NCBI GenBank assembly: GCA_049611965.1
Contig: JBMZBC010000026.1
Span: 1-23,515 of the forward strand
Reading direction: 5' to 3'
DNA from: UBA10364 sp049611965
Lineage (GTDB): Bacteria; Bacteroidota; Bacteroidia; Flavobacteriales; Schleiferiaceae
Length of the DNA: 23,515 nt
Under the pieces are notes generated by a model. It made no database searches, was not told the DNA's origin, and worked only from the letters and a program-made list of their open reading frames with translations. The position numbers and the translations under genes were made by a program. The stretch's first letter is position 1, and every line of letters begins with the position of its first letter. Shown here piece by piece: positions 1 to 7,586 of the stretch.

Positions 1-268
1 AACCTGGAGTCAAGCTGTCTGGCTTTACTACGTAAGGAATACTTTCTACGATAGGTGCCTCACAAGCTGCTAGTGTTGCAGCTGCTGTAGAGAAACCCAT
101 AAATTTTAGGAAATCACGGCGAGATGTTTGGCTTTCGGCAACCTCGTCATTACCTAAGAAGTCCGCACTAGAAATCTCATTCGAGAATTCGTTTTGCGCT
201 AGCTTTTCTGTGAGCTCTGGATTAGATTGATCCTCAATCCCTCTCCAATATTTATTATTCTCAGTCAT
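1..268 (-). CDS. actB: ActB, molybdopterin-oxidoreductase-like/iron-sulfur subunit of alternative complex III (N-terminus only)
   Basis: The first 89 residues are present; the rest lies beyond the left edge. Residues 49-58 read SRRDFLKFMG, a twin-arginine motif (R50, R51) followed by an Ala-rich stretch. It sits after an unusually long polar N-terminal extension of about 48 residues, the layout of Bacteroidota 'TAT-variant' molybdopterin oxidoreductases. A lipobox-like LAAC ends at C69. In alternative complex III, ActB is a large periplasmic protein with a molybdopterin-oxidoreductase-like domain that lacks the cofactor, plus a domain carrying Fe-S clusters. It helps pass electrons from menaquinol to cytochrome c or an oxidase. 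The gene starts 13 bp downstream of actA on the same strand, matching the known actAB order, so the two are almost certainly co-transcribed. Identity rests on the N-terminus and its neighbour, because no catalytic part is visible. Confidence 0.88.
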   Translation of the reverse strand, partial: MTENNKYWRGIEDQSNPELTEKLAQNEFSNEISSADFLGNDEVAESQTSRRDFLKFMGFSTAAATLAACEAPIVESIPYVVKPDSLTPG

Positions 269-281
269 TCTTACTTCTCGA

Positions 282-1553
282 TTAGTAGTGACACTTACCA
301 CATTCCAAACCACCAATCTTTTCAGCTGTGATTTTTTCTCCGTGGTACTTTTCAGTTAATTCTTCGTGGAAGTCTTGGTAGTACCCGTTCTTCTCGAACT
401 GAACTTCTGTTTCACGGTGACAGTTGATACACCATCCCATGGTTAGCTCAGAGTACTGGTACATTTCTTCCATGGTCTCTACAGGACCGTGACATTCTTG
501 ACATTCCAACTGACCTGCATTCACGTGCTGGCTGTGGTTGAAGTACGCTAAATCTGGAAGGTTGTGGATGCGCACCCATTTGATCGGCTGCTGCTCGTAG
601 TTCTCAATGTAGCCACGCTCGTCTGCATCCCATCCAATAGCTGCATAGATTTTTGCAATTTCTGGCGAACGCTCACCGTCGTATTTTAGATTACCTGCAT
701 CGTCAGTGATTTCAGAACCGTCAACATACATGTGACAGTTCATACAAACGTTCGCAGATGGAATGCCTGAATGCTTCGAGTGACGTGCCGAGCTGTGACA
801 ATAATTACAATCAATCTGATTCTCTCCAGCGTGCAACGCATGGGAGAACGCGATAGGTTGCTCTGGCTGGTAGTTTTGTTCTACACCAATGCCCATCATG
901 AACCAGTACAATTGGTTCAAGAATGCGATGGTCACCACGATAGTAGCTACAGTAACAAAACCTTTATTGTTGATTAATCGGCCCCAGAACCATCCTGCTT
1001 CATCAAGGATGCTCACTGGATCTTGACCGTTCACAAGACGAAGTGTATTCTTCATTCTTGCGAGCAATGAAATCATTACAAAGAGTAACAACCCAAGACC
1101 GATCACGATTTCTTTAGAGTAATCTTTGGCAGGAGCCGCTGCAACACCACCACCGCCACCGGCAGTTGTTACTACTGGCTTAGGATCGCCGTCGATCGTG
1201 TATTGCAAGATGTCAAAGATGTCTTGGTCGCTAAGTGCAGGAAACGCACTCATCACAGAACCGTTGTACTCTTCGAAGATGGCTAGTGCATCCTCATCAC
1301 CAGAAGCGCGTAGCTCCGCATTGTTGCGAATCCATTGGAGCAACCAGTCCTCTGAGTACTTGTCGGTAACTCCTGTAAGAGCAGGACCAACTAATTTTTT
1401 GTCGAGCTTGTGGCAACTCGCACAATTTTGCTTGAAAAGCTTTCTTCCGTTCTTGGCATCGCCCTCAAAGGCCTGCGCAACAGAAGAGAAGAGCATGAGT
1501 GCTATCACTGCAAAAAGTGACGCAAATCTCTTGAGTTTAGAAGTAGTGTACAT
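282..1553 (-). CDS. actA: ActA, membrane-anchored hexaheme cytochrome c of alternative complex III
   Basis: This 423-residue multiheme cytochrome carries six CXXCH motifs: C44-H48, then C249-H253, C270-H274, C351-H355, C375-H379 and C418-H422. The first belongs to an N-terminal monoheme class I cytochrome domain, with M101 in an MSAFP context as probable distal ligand. A Gly/Ala-rich linker (131-141) and two membrane segments (about 148-166 and 198-224) separate it from a C-terminal pentaheme domain typical of ActA. A signal peptide with an AQA site near residue 28 exports the N-terminus. The frame stays open to 1637, but the ATG at 1553 is chosen because it begins the signal peptide and lies about 30 nt after a -7 box that sits inside the longer frame. 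It is the first gene of the operon and is followed by actB. Role: quinol-side electron transfer in the respiratory chain. The monoheme domain resembles a fused ActE-type cytochrome (inference). Confidence 0.93.
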   Translation of the reverse strand: MYTTSKLKRFASLFAVIALMLFSSVAQAFEGDAKNGRKLFKQNCASCHKLDKKLVGPALTGVTDKYSEDWLLQWIRNNAELRASGDEDALAIFEEYNGSVMSAFPALSDQDIFDILQYTIDGDPKPVVTTAGGGGGVAAAPAKDYSKEIVIGLGLLLFVMISLLARMKNTLRLVNGQDPVSILDEAGWFWGRLINNKGFVTVATIVVTIAFLNQLYWFMMGIGVEQNYQPEQPIAFSHALHAGENQIDCNYCHSSARHSKHSGIPSANVCMNCHMYVDGSEITDDAGNLKYDGERSPEIAKIYAAIGWDADERGYIENYEQQPIKWVRIHNLPDLAYFNHSQHVNAGQLECQECHGPVETMEEMYQYSELTMGWCINCHRETEVQFEKNGYYQDFHEELTEKYHGEKITAEKIGGLECGKCHY

Positions 1554-1584
1554 ATACGGCTTTATATAGCTATTCACTGTCGCG

Positions 1585-1592
1585 CAAAAATA
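1585..1592 (-). promoter_or_regulatory. Candidate Bacteroidota -7 box for the actAB operon
   Basis: On the minus strand this reads TATTTTTG, a full match to TAnnTTTG. Transcription from it would start near 1577 and give a short leader of about 25 nt before the actA ATG at 1553. No clear TTG -33 element is visible at the usual distance, so the assignment rests on the -7 box and its position. Confidence 0.5.
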
Positions 1593-1733
1593 AGGTACAG
1601 ACCCCGAATGAGTCGTGTATATTCTGCTAAATTTCAATTTAAATTGATTCTAAATAACTAGTTGTTTGAACAAAAATTCCATTAAATCCGTTCAAGCCGC
1701 CATAAGTCGTAGTTTTTTGCGACTTTTGAGAAT

Positions 1734-2186
1734 ATGAAACACCTCCTAATCACAGTCCTCATCTGTATTACAGCGCATACTAGCAATGCGATGGGATCTC
1801 CGGATGTTTTCAGCACTAGGTACGATACCTTGAATGTCCCAATGGACCTTGATAGTGCGTACCTTCACTTCTCTGAAAATTCGAAAAGTGCTCTTTTTGA
1901 AGGGTATACGATTCAGATTTTTAGCGGCGATCGCAGCGGTGCTAATGCCGTCCGTGCTAATATAATATCTCTAGGAATTGACAGTGATGCTCGTATGGTT
2001 TACCGCGAGCCAAATTTTAAAATCCATATTGGTTCTTTTCCGGATGCAAGTGCTGCCGAGAGAGCACTCGAAGATTGGCGTATTCACTACCCCGATGCGT
2101 TCGTCTTAAAAACGCTCATTCCTTGGTACGAATTGCCTACTCGGGACGACCCTGTTCCTTCAGATACTGTGCACAGCGAGCAATAA
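1734..2186 (+). CDS. Small secreted SPOR-domain protein
   Basis: This 150-residue protein has an N-terminal signal peptide (hydrophobic residues 4-15, likely cleavage near residue 19). About 35 undefined residues follow, then one SPOR-type repeat from about 57 to 130. The repeat is recognised from YTIQIFSGDR, an alternating 'N-A-x-x-A' helix, and the second strand FKIHIGSFPDASAAERAL. SPOR domains bind denuded peptidoglycan glycan strands and often mark division or envelope-remodelling proteins, so a periplasmic peptidoglycan-binding role is inferred. No catalytic domain is attached, so it may be an adaptor. The gene stands alone, divergent from actA, and its last 50 bp overlap the 3' end of the DUF3089 gene on the other strand. 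The start is the only ATG giving a complete signal peptide, and there is no obvious Shine-Dalgarno sequence. Confidence 0.85.
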   Translation: MKHLLITVLICITAHTSNAMGSPDVFSTRYDTLNVPMDLDSAYLHFSENSKSALFEGYTIQIFSGDRSGANAVRANIISLGIDSDARMVYREPNFKIHIGSFPDASAAERALEDWRIHYPDAFVLKTLIPWYELPTRDDPVPSDTVHSEQ

Positions 2187-3129
2187 CATTTTCTTGAATG
2201 TTGCCGTAGTACAAGTTGATATCACCCCGGTGGTAATTTTTAGTACGAATAAGGAAGCTACCAGGAAATTGAGGACGCTCTGTCACCACCACACCATTGC
2301 TAATCTTGGCACTAACGAGTTTTTGAAACAGGGGCTTTTCGTCGCTTACTAAAACATCTTTATTCATTGAGGCAGGAACTCGAGTGGAGGCTGTAGTCCA
2401 GGATAAAGGATTTACAACTCCTATACACTCCACCGGATACTTGTTGTAGTATTTAGCACTGATGTGATAGGTTCTCCACGAGGTATAACACCCTGTAGAT
2501 GTCGGCTCTTCACAGATCGGAATGCGTATATCACAGTCGTTAACCGGCATACCTACGAGGTAGGCGGCAACCAATCGCTCTTCCAATAGCGGGGTGAATT
2601 CCCTCTGGATGAGTTGGATAAGATGGTCTGTTCCTTGGCTGTGCGAGGCAAGAATGAATGGTGTTTTTGGACCGATTTGCTTTAAGAAAATCATAAACGC
2701 CGATTTTACATCCTCGTATGCAATAGCGTATGATTTTACCGTGGTTGCGTTTGGGACAACGTTGTAGACTTGATAAGCGCTCTGTCTGTAAACGGGAGAA
2801 TAAATAGGACCGGCAACATTGAAGGCAGTGCTCTGGTATTGCACCGGCGTATTGAAAGCGTTCTTTCCCTCGTTGGTCGACGGGTCTACGTTCCAATTGC
2901 CTCCCTTTTTAGGAAAATGAACCGTGGGGCTTACAAAGAATACTGGAATATTGAATTGATCAGAAGGACGTGAAGAATAGACAGAATCGGATAAATCTAC
3001 TTTTTCAGGATGTGCCACCCAATAACCCAAATCTGTGTAGTCGGGAGCAGCGATGGCTTCTTCTACCAAATCCATGGACAAGCCACAACTTACCAGAAAC
3101 GGTAAAACAAGTAGTATCAGTTTTTTCAT
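2137..3129 (-). CDS. DUF3089 alpha/beta-hydrolase-fold lipoprotein
   Basis: This 330-residue protein is a predicted lipoprotein: MKKLILLVLPFLVSC has an L-V-S-C lipobox with C15 as lipidated residue. The body matches DUF3089, a family of alpha/beta hydrolases. There is a nucleophile elbow SHSQG with S164, an upstream strand containing FFVSPTV (65-70), and a C-terminal NYHRGDINLYYGNI block whose H300 is the probable catalytic His. D198 or D200 could supply the acid. Substrate is unknown for the family; esterase or lipase-like activity on a periplasmic or outer-membrane substrate is inference. The ATG immediately follows the thioredoxin stop codon with no intervening base, so the two are translationally linked. 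Its 3' end runs 50 bp into the opposite-strand SPOR gene, with no terminator between them. Confidence 0.85.
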   Translation of the reverse strand: MKKLILLVLPFLVSCGLSMDLVEEAIAAPDYTDLGYWVAHPEKVDLSDSVYSSRPSDQFNIPVFFVSPTVHFPKKGGNWNVDPSTNEGKNAFNTPVQYQSTAFNVAGPIYSPVYRQSAYQVYNVVPNATTVKSYAIAYEDVKSAFMIFLKQIGPKTPFILASHSQGTDHLIQLIQREFTPLLEERLVAAYLVGMPVNDCDIRIPICEEPTSTGCYTSWRTYHISAKYYNKYPVECIGVVNPLSWTTASTRVPASMNKDVLVSDEKPLFQKLVSAKISNGVVVTERPQFPGSFLIRTKNYHRGDINLYYGNIQENVIARCAQYLKEQGRPE

Positions 3130-3438
3130 TTAAGCCTCTATAGACGCTTTTTCTTTGATGATCTGGGCCAATTGAAATGCGGGAATAACGCCACTCTGGC
3201 GCCAGAGCATTTTACCTGATTGGAACAAGGCCAATGTAGGTACGCCTTGTACGTTTAACGCTTGGCTGAGCTCCTGGTTCTTATCGACATCTACTTTCAG
3301 GATTCTCACTGCATCCCCCATTTGGTCGCTTAGCTCTTGGAGTATGGGCGGCATCATCTTGCATGGCCCACACCACGTGGCGAAAAAATCGATTAATGTG
3401 GGCGTATCGCTAGAGATGATTTCTTTAAAACTAGCCAT
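3130..3438 (-). CDS. Thioredoxin (cytoplasmic, single domain)
   Basis: This 102-residue protein spans a complete thioredoxin fold. The redox motif WCGPC lies at residues 22-26 (C23, C26), and the cis-proline loop GVPTLALF is present, as is the buried Asp region (D17). There is no signal peptide, so it should act in the cytoplasm as a general disulfide reductase. The ATG at 3438 is chosen over an upstream in-frame ATG because the protein then starts at the usual thioredoxin N-terminus and one base after the TAA of the exported rhodanese. It sits between two rhodaneses upstream and the DUF3089 lipoprotein downstream in one compact transcription unit. That suggests a role tied to sulfane-sulfur or thiol chemistry rather than the main TrxA (inference). 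A dedicated symbol is withheld because genomes of this phylum carry several thioredoxins. Confidence 0.93.
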   Translation of the reverse strand: MASFKEIISSDTPTLIDFFATWCGPCKMMPPILQELSDQMGDAVRILKVDVDKNQELSQALNVQGVPTLALFQSGKMLWRQSGVIPAFQLAQIIKEKASIEA

Positions 3439-3439
3439 G

Positions 3440-3844
3440 TTATTTCGCAATAGGTTGACCTCGACGCGCCCAAGCACCGATGCCGCCCTCGAGATTGTAC
3501 ACTTCTTTGAATCCTAAAGCCTTCATATGCTTCGCTGCTTTACCAGATCTGTTTCCGCTGCGGCAGTAGACGTATACAGGTTGACTCTTGTCCAGTTTGG
3601 ACAGCGCTTCCTCAAAGTCGTCGCGGTAAAAATCTATTTGCATGGCACCATTGAGATGGCCACTGGCAAACTCGGCATCCGTGCGAACATCAAGCAATAG
3701 GGCGTTATCGGCTGTGTCGATACCTGCCGCAAAATCGGCCACATTTACATCCATGTTTACCACCCCAGTAGAAACACTTTGAGCCTGGCAACCTACGGTC
3801 GACAAGCCCAAAATGACTATTATGCTATGTAATACGCTGCGCAT
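3440..3844 (-). CDS. Exported single-domain rhodanese (possible lipoprotein)
   Basis: This 134-residue protein has a hydrophobic N-terminus (residues 6-18) ending in S-T-V-G-C. C19 may be a lipobox cysteine, although T at -3 is not ideal, so simple cleavage is also possible. A single rhodanese homology domain follows (about 32-130), with LLLDVRTDAEFASGHL and the active-site loop CRSGNRSG, nucleophile C94. Single-domain rhodaneses carry persulfide on this Cys and hand sulfane sulfur to acceptors such as thiols or cyanide. Here that would occur in the periplasm. Its ATG overlaps the stop of the upstream cytoplasmic rhodanese in a TAATG, and its own stop lies one base before the thioredoxin ATG. 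The order cytoplasmic rhodanese, exported rhodanese, thioredoxin suggests a sulfur-handling unit spanning the membrane (inference). Confidence 0.9.
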   Translation of the reverse strand: MRSVLHSIIVILGLSTVGCQAQSVSTGVVNMDVNVADFAAGIDTADNALLLDVRTDAEFASGHLNGAMQIDFYRDDFEEALSKLDKSQPVYVYCRSGNRSGKAAKHMKALGFKEVYNLEGGIGAWARRGQPIAK

Positions 3845-4131
3845 TACATCAAATTTATTAAGACATCAGAAGCACCCATTCCGTTCATTCCATCGCTGAT
3901 GCCTTTGGATTTTAAGAACTCAATCGCTTGACCAGAACGGTTACCACTTCTACAAAAAATGACTAGTGGACGCGGCATATCCTTGAATTCTTCCCAACGT
4001 TCCGGAACCTCATCAAGAGGAATATTCACTGCACCTGGAACCGGCTCCATAGAAACTTCGCCAGGAGTTCTAACGTCTACTAAACTTACGTTTTCGTGGT
4101 TGATTGCTTCATTGATTGTCATTGCATTCAA
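3844..4131 (-). CDS. Cytoplasmic single-domain rhodanese
   Basis: This 95-residue protein is little more than one rhodanese domain. VSLVDVRTPGEV is the first conserved block, and CRSGNRSG (C60 nucleophile) is the active-site loop, identical over eight residues to that of the next gene. No signal peptide or membrane segment is present. Length resembles GlpE/PspE-type sulfurtransferases. It heads the rhodanese-rhodanese-thioredoxin-DUF3089 unit and ends in a TAATG overlap with the exported rhodanese. A second in-frame ATG lies three codons in (4122), and without a Shine-Dalgarno sequence either could be used. The 59 bp to the M13 gene upstream contain no convincing terminator, so the unit could be partly transcribed from there. 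Physiological sulfur donor and acceptor cannot be read from sequence. Confidence 0.9.
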   Translation of the reverse strand: MNAMTINEAINHENVSLVDVRTPGEVSMEPVPGAVNIPLDEVPERWEEFKDMPRPLVIFCRSGNRSGQAIEFLKSKGISDGMNGMGASDVLINLM

Positions 4132-4190
4132 AATTTATTGGTGTAAAGGTACAATGAACCCGTCCCAAATTAGCGGAACATGAGTCACGA

Positions 4191-6197
4191 TTACCAAATA
4201 GTAATTTCTTCTCCTGCCGGTTTTAAATTTTCACCTTCTTCACAACCAAAGGCTGCCTTGAACTCCGGCATATTACTCACTGTTCCAGACACGCGGAATT
4301 CTGCGGGACTGTGCGGATCAGTGGTCACTTGATTTTTGAAGTACTCGTCGCGACCGTTGCTCTGCCAAACTTGCGCCCAGCCTAAGAAGACGCGTTGCTC
4401 GTCCGTGAACCCATCAATCGGCTCAATCTCCTTATCGCCCTTCCAGTTTTGGTAGGCGTAGTAGGCGAGTGTAAGACCACCAAGGTCGGCTATGTTCTCA
4501 CCCAAAGTTAATCGTCCGTTTACGTTCACACCCGGCAATACTTCGTAAGAAGAATATTGGTCAGCGAGCCGTGTTGTCAACGACTCAAACTGTGCCTTGT
4601 CTTCATCCGTCCACCAATTCTCAAGGTTGCCGTCCGGTCCGTATTTCGCTCCTTGGTCGTCAAAACCATGAGAGAATTCATGACCAATAACCCCGCCGAT
4701 GGCTCCGTAGTTGATCGCCGCATCCGCATCTGGGTTGTAGAACGGTGGCTGCAAGATACCTGCAGGGAATACAACCTCATTGTTGAGTGGGTTGTAGTAC
4801 GCGTTCACAATGTGTGCACCCATACCCCATTCGCTCTTATCTACCGGCTCGTCAATCTTCGCCAAATTCTTCTTGGTGAAGTATACAGACATACTTTTCA
4901 AATTCGCAAAGTAGCTGTCCTTTGAGATTTCTAGATCGCTGATGTCCTCCCACTTGTCAGGGTACCCAATCTTGTAGGTAAAGGCGTCCAATTTTTTACG
5001 TGCTTTCTCCTTGGTAGCATCTGTCATCCAAGTCAATTGGTCGATACGGCCGCGGAATGCTGTGCGCAAATCTTCGACCATTTGCTCCACCTCCGCTTTG
5101 TGCTCCTCTGGGAAGAATCTGTCTGCGTATAAATGCCCTACTTGCTGACCTAACATGCCTGTTGAGCCTTGAACACGCTTCCATCTTGGATTCATCTTTG
5201 GCTTCCCGCGCAAAGTCTTTTGGTAAAATTCAAACGAGGCAACTTCCAAGGCATCGTTCAATGCGCCCGAAGCACCATTAATGATGTGCCATTTGTGGTA
5301 TTGCTTCCAAGTATCGAGTGAAAAATCGGCCACCTTAGCTTCTATGCGAGAAAAGAATTCAGGGGCACTGTTCACTACAGTTCTATCGTCCAATCCCAAT
5401 TCCGCCATGTAGGCAGCAACCGGCATCGAAGGCGCCAAGGCTTGCCACTCACGAACCGTCATAGGGTTATAACGCTTGTCTGCATCGCGCATTTCCACGC
5501 GGGACTTCATCGCTTCTGCCAAAGCATACTCCAAAGCATAAATAGCTGCTGCATCTAATTCGCTGCCCGTGAGCTCCGCCATCGTCGCGATGTGCGCTCG
5601 ATATGCCTCTTGAAGTTTGACACTTTCTTCATCGTCTCGCAGGTAGTAGTCTCTGTCTGGGAGACCTAAGCCGCCTTGACCTACGTACAAGGCATTGACT
5701 TTCGAATTTTTCGCATCTGTTCTAACATAAGCATTGACAGGTGCGCTGACGCCGTAAAATTTATGTTGGGCCATCAGGACAAAAAGTTCCTCGAGCGAGG
5801 TAACAGCATCCGCTGCTTCTAAGAATGGTACGAGTTCCTCAGTACCGCGTTCGTTACGCGCTACACTGTCCATACCACTTACTACTAGATCGCCGATCAA
5901 TTGCTCGTCAGAGCCTTTTTCAAAGGTACCGGCAACCACCTCAGCGAACAACTCTTTAAGTCGCTGTTTGTTGGCCTCACGAAGCTTGTTGAATTCGCCC
6001 CAACGGACTTCAGTTTCAGGGATTGGGTTTGCTTCTCTCCATCCACCGGCGGTGTATTGGAAGAAATCGTCACAAGCATGTACGCTTGTATCTAAATGCT
6101 CAAGTGGAAATGCCGGACGAGCGTCCGCTATTTCAGATTCTGGTGCGGCACATGAAGCCAGCGCACCCAGAGTTAGAAGTACTAAATATTTTCTCAT
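4191..6197 (-). CDS. M13-family zinc metallopeptidase lipoprotein (neprilysin/PepO-like)
   Basis: This 668-residue protein starts with a lipoprotein signal (MRKYLVLLTLGALASC, C16), which places it in the periplasm or on the outer membrane. The M13 signature is complete. HEFSH at 506-510 supplies two zinc His ligands and the catalytic Glu, GENIADLGG carries the third ligand E567, and NAYYNP (465-470) is the substrate-backbone motif. DPHSPAEFRV contains H628 and R635, matching conserved substrate-binding residues. The N-terminal M13 domain (from about 40) is also recognisable (DDFFQYTAGGW). Length is normal for the family. The C-terminus ends in ITIW, keeping the terminal Trp but lacking the Cys of the CxxW ending of neprilysin. 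It probably degrades peptides outside the cytoplasm. The start is 9 bp after the folA stop, so it probably rides on thyA-folA transcription, although the functions are unrelated. Confidence 0.95.
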   Translation of the reverse strand: MRKYLVLLTLGALASCAAPESEIADARPAFPLEHLDTSVHACDDFFQYTAGGWREANPIPETEVRWGEFNKLREANKQRLKELFAEVVAGTFEKGSDEQLIGDLVVSGMDSVARNERGTEELVPFLEAADAVTSLEELFVLMAQHKFYGVSAPVNAYVRTDAKNSKVNALYVGQGGLGLPDRDYYLRDDEESVKLQEAYRAHIATMAELTGSELDAAAIYALEYALAEAMKSRVEMRDADKRYNPMTVREWQALAPSMPVAAYMAELGLDDRTVVNSAPEFFSRIEAKVADFSLDTWKQYHKWHIINGASGALNDALEVASFEFYQKTLRGKPKMNPRWKRVQGSTGMLGQQVGHLYADRFFPEEHKAEVEQMVEDLRTAFRGRIDQLTWMTDATKEKARKKLDAFTYKIGYPDKWEDISDLEISKDSYFANLKSMSVYFTKKNLAKIDEPVDKSEWGMGAHIVNAYYNPLNNEVVFPAGILQPPFYNPDADAAINYGAIGGVIGHEFSHGFDDQGAKYGPDGNLENWWTDEDKAQFESLTTRLADQYSSYEVLPGVNVNGRLTLGENIADLGGLTLAYYAYQNWKGDKEIEPIDGFTDEQRVFLGWAQVWQSNGRDEYFKNQVTTDPHSPAEFRVSGTVSNMPEFKAAFGCEEGENLKPAGEEITIW

Positions 6198-6206
6198 AAT
6201 ACAGGG

Positions 6207-6701
6207 TTAAGAAGCTTTGCGCTTCCAGGTTTTAAATGTGAAAGAGTGTTTGTGTTTTTCGTCTACAGGATGGTGTTCCTGAGCGACCAATTCAAAATCG
6301 GCTTCGTCAAATGTTGGGAAGAACGCATCGCCCTCAAAGTGAGCGTGAACCTCAGTGATTTCAAGGACATCAATCATAGGAAGTGAAAGCGCGTAAATCT
6401 GCGCACCACCAACGATGAAAACTTCCTCCTCCGTTTTTGCCAAAGCAACCGCTTCCTCTAGTGAATGCACTACCTCGGCCCCGTTGGCTTGATAACCTTC
6501 AGAACGAGTAATGACGATGTGCCTGCGGTTCGGCAAAGGCCTTCCGCCTAAGCTGTCCCAGGTTTTGCGGCCCATGATGATGGTTTTACCCGCAGTGTGG
6601 CGTTTGAAGTGTTTTAAATCGTCCGGCAAATGCCAGATGAGGTCGTTGTCTTTTCCAATGACTCGGTTTTCGGCGTAGGCTACGATGGCTTTTAAAATCA
6701 T
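6207..6701 (-). CDS. folA: Dihydrofolate reductase
   Basis: This 164-residue enzyme has every DHFR landmark. There is an N-terminal IVAYAENRVIGKDNDLIW, then LPDDLKHFK with the substrate-binding acid D28 (equivalent to E. coli D27). GRKTWDSLGGRPLPNR is the NADPH-phosphate region, and FIVGGAQIY the nicotinamide loop. It reduces dihydrofolate to tetrahydrofolate with NADPH in the cytoplasm. Its ATG shares an A with the TAA of thyA (TAATG), so translation is coupled to thymidylate synthase, whose reaction produces the dihydrofolate this enzyme recycles. Size and motif spacing match chromosomal trimethoprim-sensitive-type DHFRs rather than mobile resistance variants (inference). Confidence 0.97.
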   Translation of the reverse strand: MILKAIVAYAENRVIGKDNDLIWHLPDDLKHFKRHTAGKTIIMGRKTWDSLGGRPLPNRRHIVITRSEGYQANGAEVVHSLEEAVALAKTEEEVFIVGGAQIYALSLPMIDVLEITEVHAHFEGDAFFPTFDEADFELVAQEHHPVDEKHKHSFTFKTWKRKAS

Positions 6702-7582
6702 TATACCGCTACTTTTCCAGGGATGTGTGGGTGAGGGTCGTATCCTTCAATCTCAAAGTCGTCGTATTTGAAATCGAAGATGGACGTTACCTCTGGGTTC
6801 AATTTTAATTTCGGCAATGCTCTGAAGTCTCTTGTTAGCTGCAGTTCCAATTGCTCGATGTGGTTGTTGTAGATGTGCGCATCACCCAATGTGTGGACGA
6901 AATCACCTACCTCCAGACCACAAACTTGGGCAACCATATGCACCAAGAAAGCGTAGGAAGCGATGTTAAACGGCACGCCTAAGAAGATATCAGCACTTCT
7001 CTGGTACAGCTGACAGCTCAGCTTACCGTCAGCGACGTAGAATTGGAAAAAGGCATGACAGGGCGGCAAAGCCATTTGATCTACAAAACCCACATTCCAG
7101 GCATTCACAATGATGCGTCTGCTGTTTGGGTTGTTTTTAATCTGGTCGATGACCTGTGCGATCTGATCCACACTCCCGCCATCAGGTGCCGGCCATGAGC
7201 GCCACTGGTATCCGTACACAGGACCCAGCTCGCCCCACTTCGCAGCGAAATTTTTGTCCGTAGCCACTTTAGCAGCAAATTCTCGAATGTCCTCCCCGCC
7301 AAAATCTGCACTCTTCGAATAAGAAGCGTACGGCCAGTCGTCCCAAATACGGACTTTGTTCTGCGCGAGATATTCAATATTTGTCGAACCTTGAAGAAAC
7401 CAAAGAAGCTCGTGAAGAATGCTTTTGATGTGTACTTTTTTCGTGGTCAAAAGCGGAAATCCTTCCTGCAGGTTAAAGCGCATTTGATGGCCGAAAACAC
7501 TCTTGGTTCCAGTACCCGTACGGTCGCCTTTTTGCACGCCTTCTGCGAGTACTCTTTCTACTAAATCGTGGTATTGCTGCAT
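6701..7582 (-). CDS. thyA: Thymidylate synthase (ThyA type)
   Basis: This 293-residue enzyme converts dUMP to dTMP using 5,10-methylene-tetrahydrofolate. The nucleophile is C175 in ALPPCHAFFQF; the phosphate-binding Arg pair is R155-R156, and the Arg in QRSADIFLGVPFNIASY is also present. The N-terminal RTGTGTKSVFG and the C-terminal dUMP/folate-contact segment ending PGKVAV complete the family. The reading frame is open back to 7657. That extension has no ThyA homology by inspection and begins inside the tRNA terminator, so the ATG at 7582 (MQQYHDLVERVL) is used. Because a strong terminator ends at 7656, the promoter must lie in the 73 bp before the ATG; the best candidate leaves almost no 5' leader. 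The gene overlaps folA by one base. Confidence 0.97.
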   Translation of the reverse strand: MQQYHDLVERVLAEGVQKGDRTGTGTKSVFGHQMRFNLQEGFPLLTTKKVHIKSILHELLWFLQGSTNIEYLAQNKVRIWDDWPYASYSKSADFGGEDIREFAAKVATDKNFAAKWGELGPVYGYQWRSWPAPDGGSVDQIAQVIDQIKNNPNSRRIIVNAWNVGFVDQMALPPCHAFFQFYVADGKLSCQLYQRSADIFLGVPFNIASYAFLVHMVAQVCGLEVGDFVHTLGDAHIYNNHIEQLELQLTRDFRALPKLKLNPEVTSIFDFKYDDFEIEGYDPHPHIPGKVAV

Positions 7583-7586
7583 GTAA

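Noticed and set aside
1131..1165. Short GC-rich repetitive run (GCC/ACC triplets)
   Set aside because: It encodes the Gly/Ala interdomain linker of ActA and is not an independent repeat element.
1126..1569. 147-codon plus-strand open frame with a Pro-rich N-terminus
   Set aside because: It is the antisense of the ActA signal peptide, cytochrome domain and Gly linker. The Pro run is simply the complement of the Gly run.
1554..1637. N-terminal extension of the actA frame back to 1637
   Set aside because: The extension lacks family character, contains the likely -7 box, and would bury the signal peptide 28 residues inside the protein.
3440..4131. Duplicate rhodanese genes as a recent tandem duplication or one split gene
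   Set aside because: Outside the CRSGNRSG loop the two proteins differ widely, and the second has its own signal sequence. Each has a complete domain, so this is neither a recent duplication nor a frameshifted fusion.
4557..4925. 122-codon plus-strand open frame inside the M13 peptidase gene
   Set aside because: It lies wholly antisense to the conserved catalytic region, has no recognisable domain, and has amino acid composition typical of a complementary-frame shadow.
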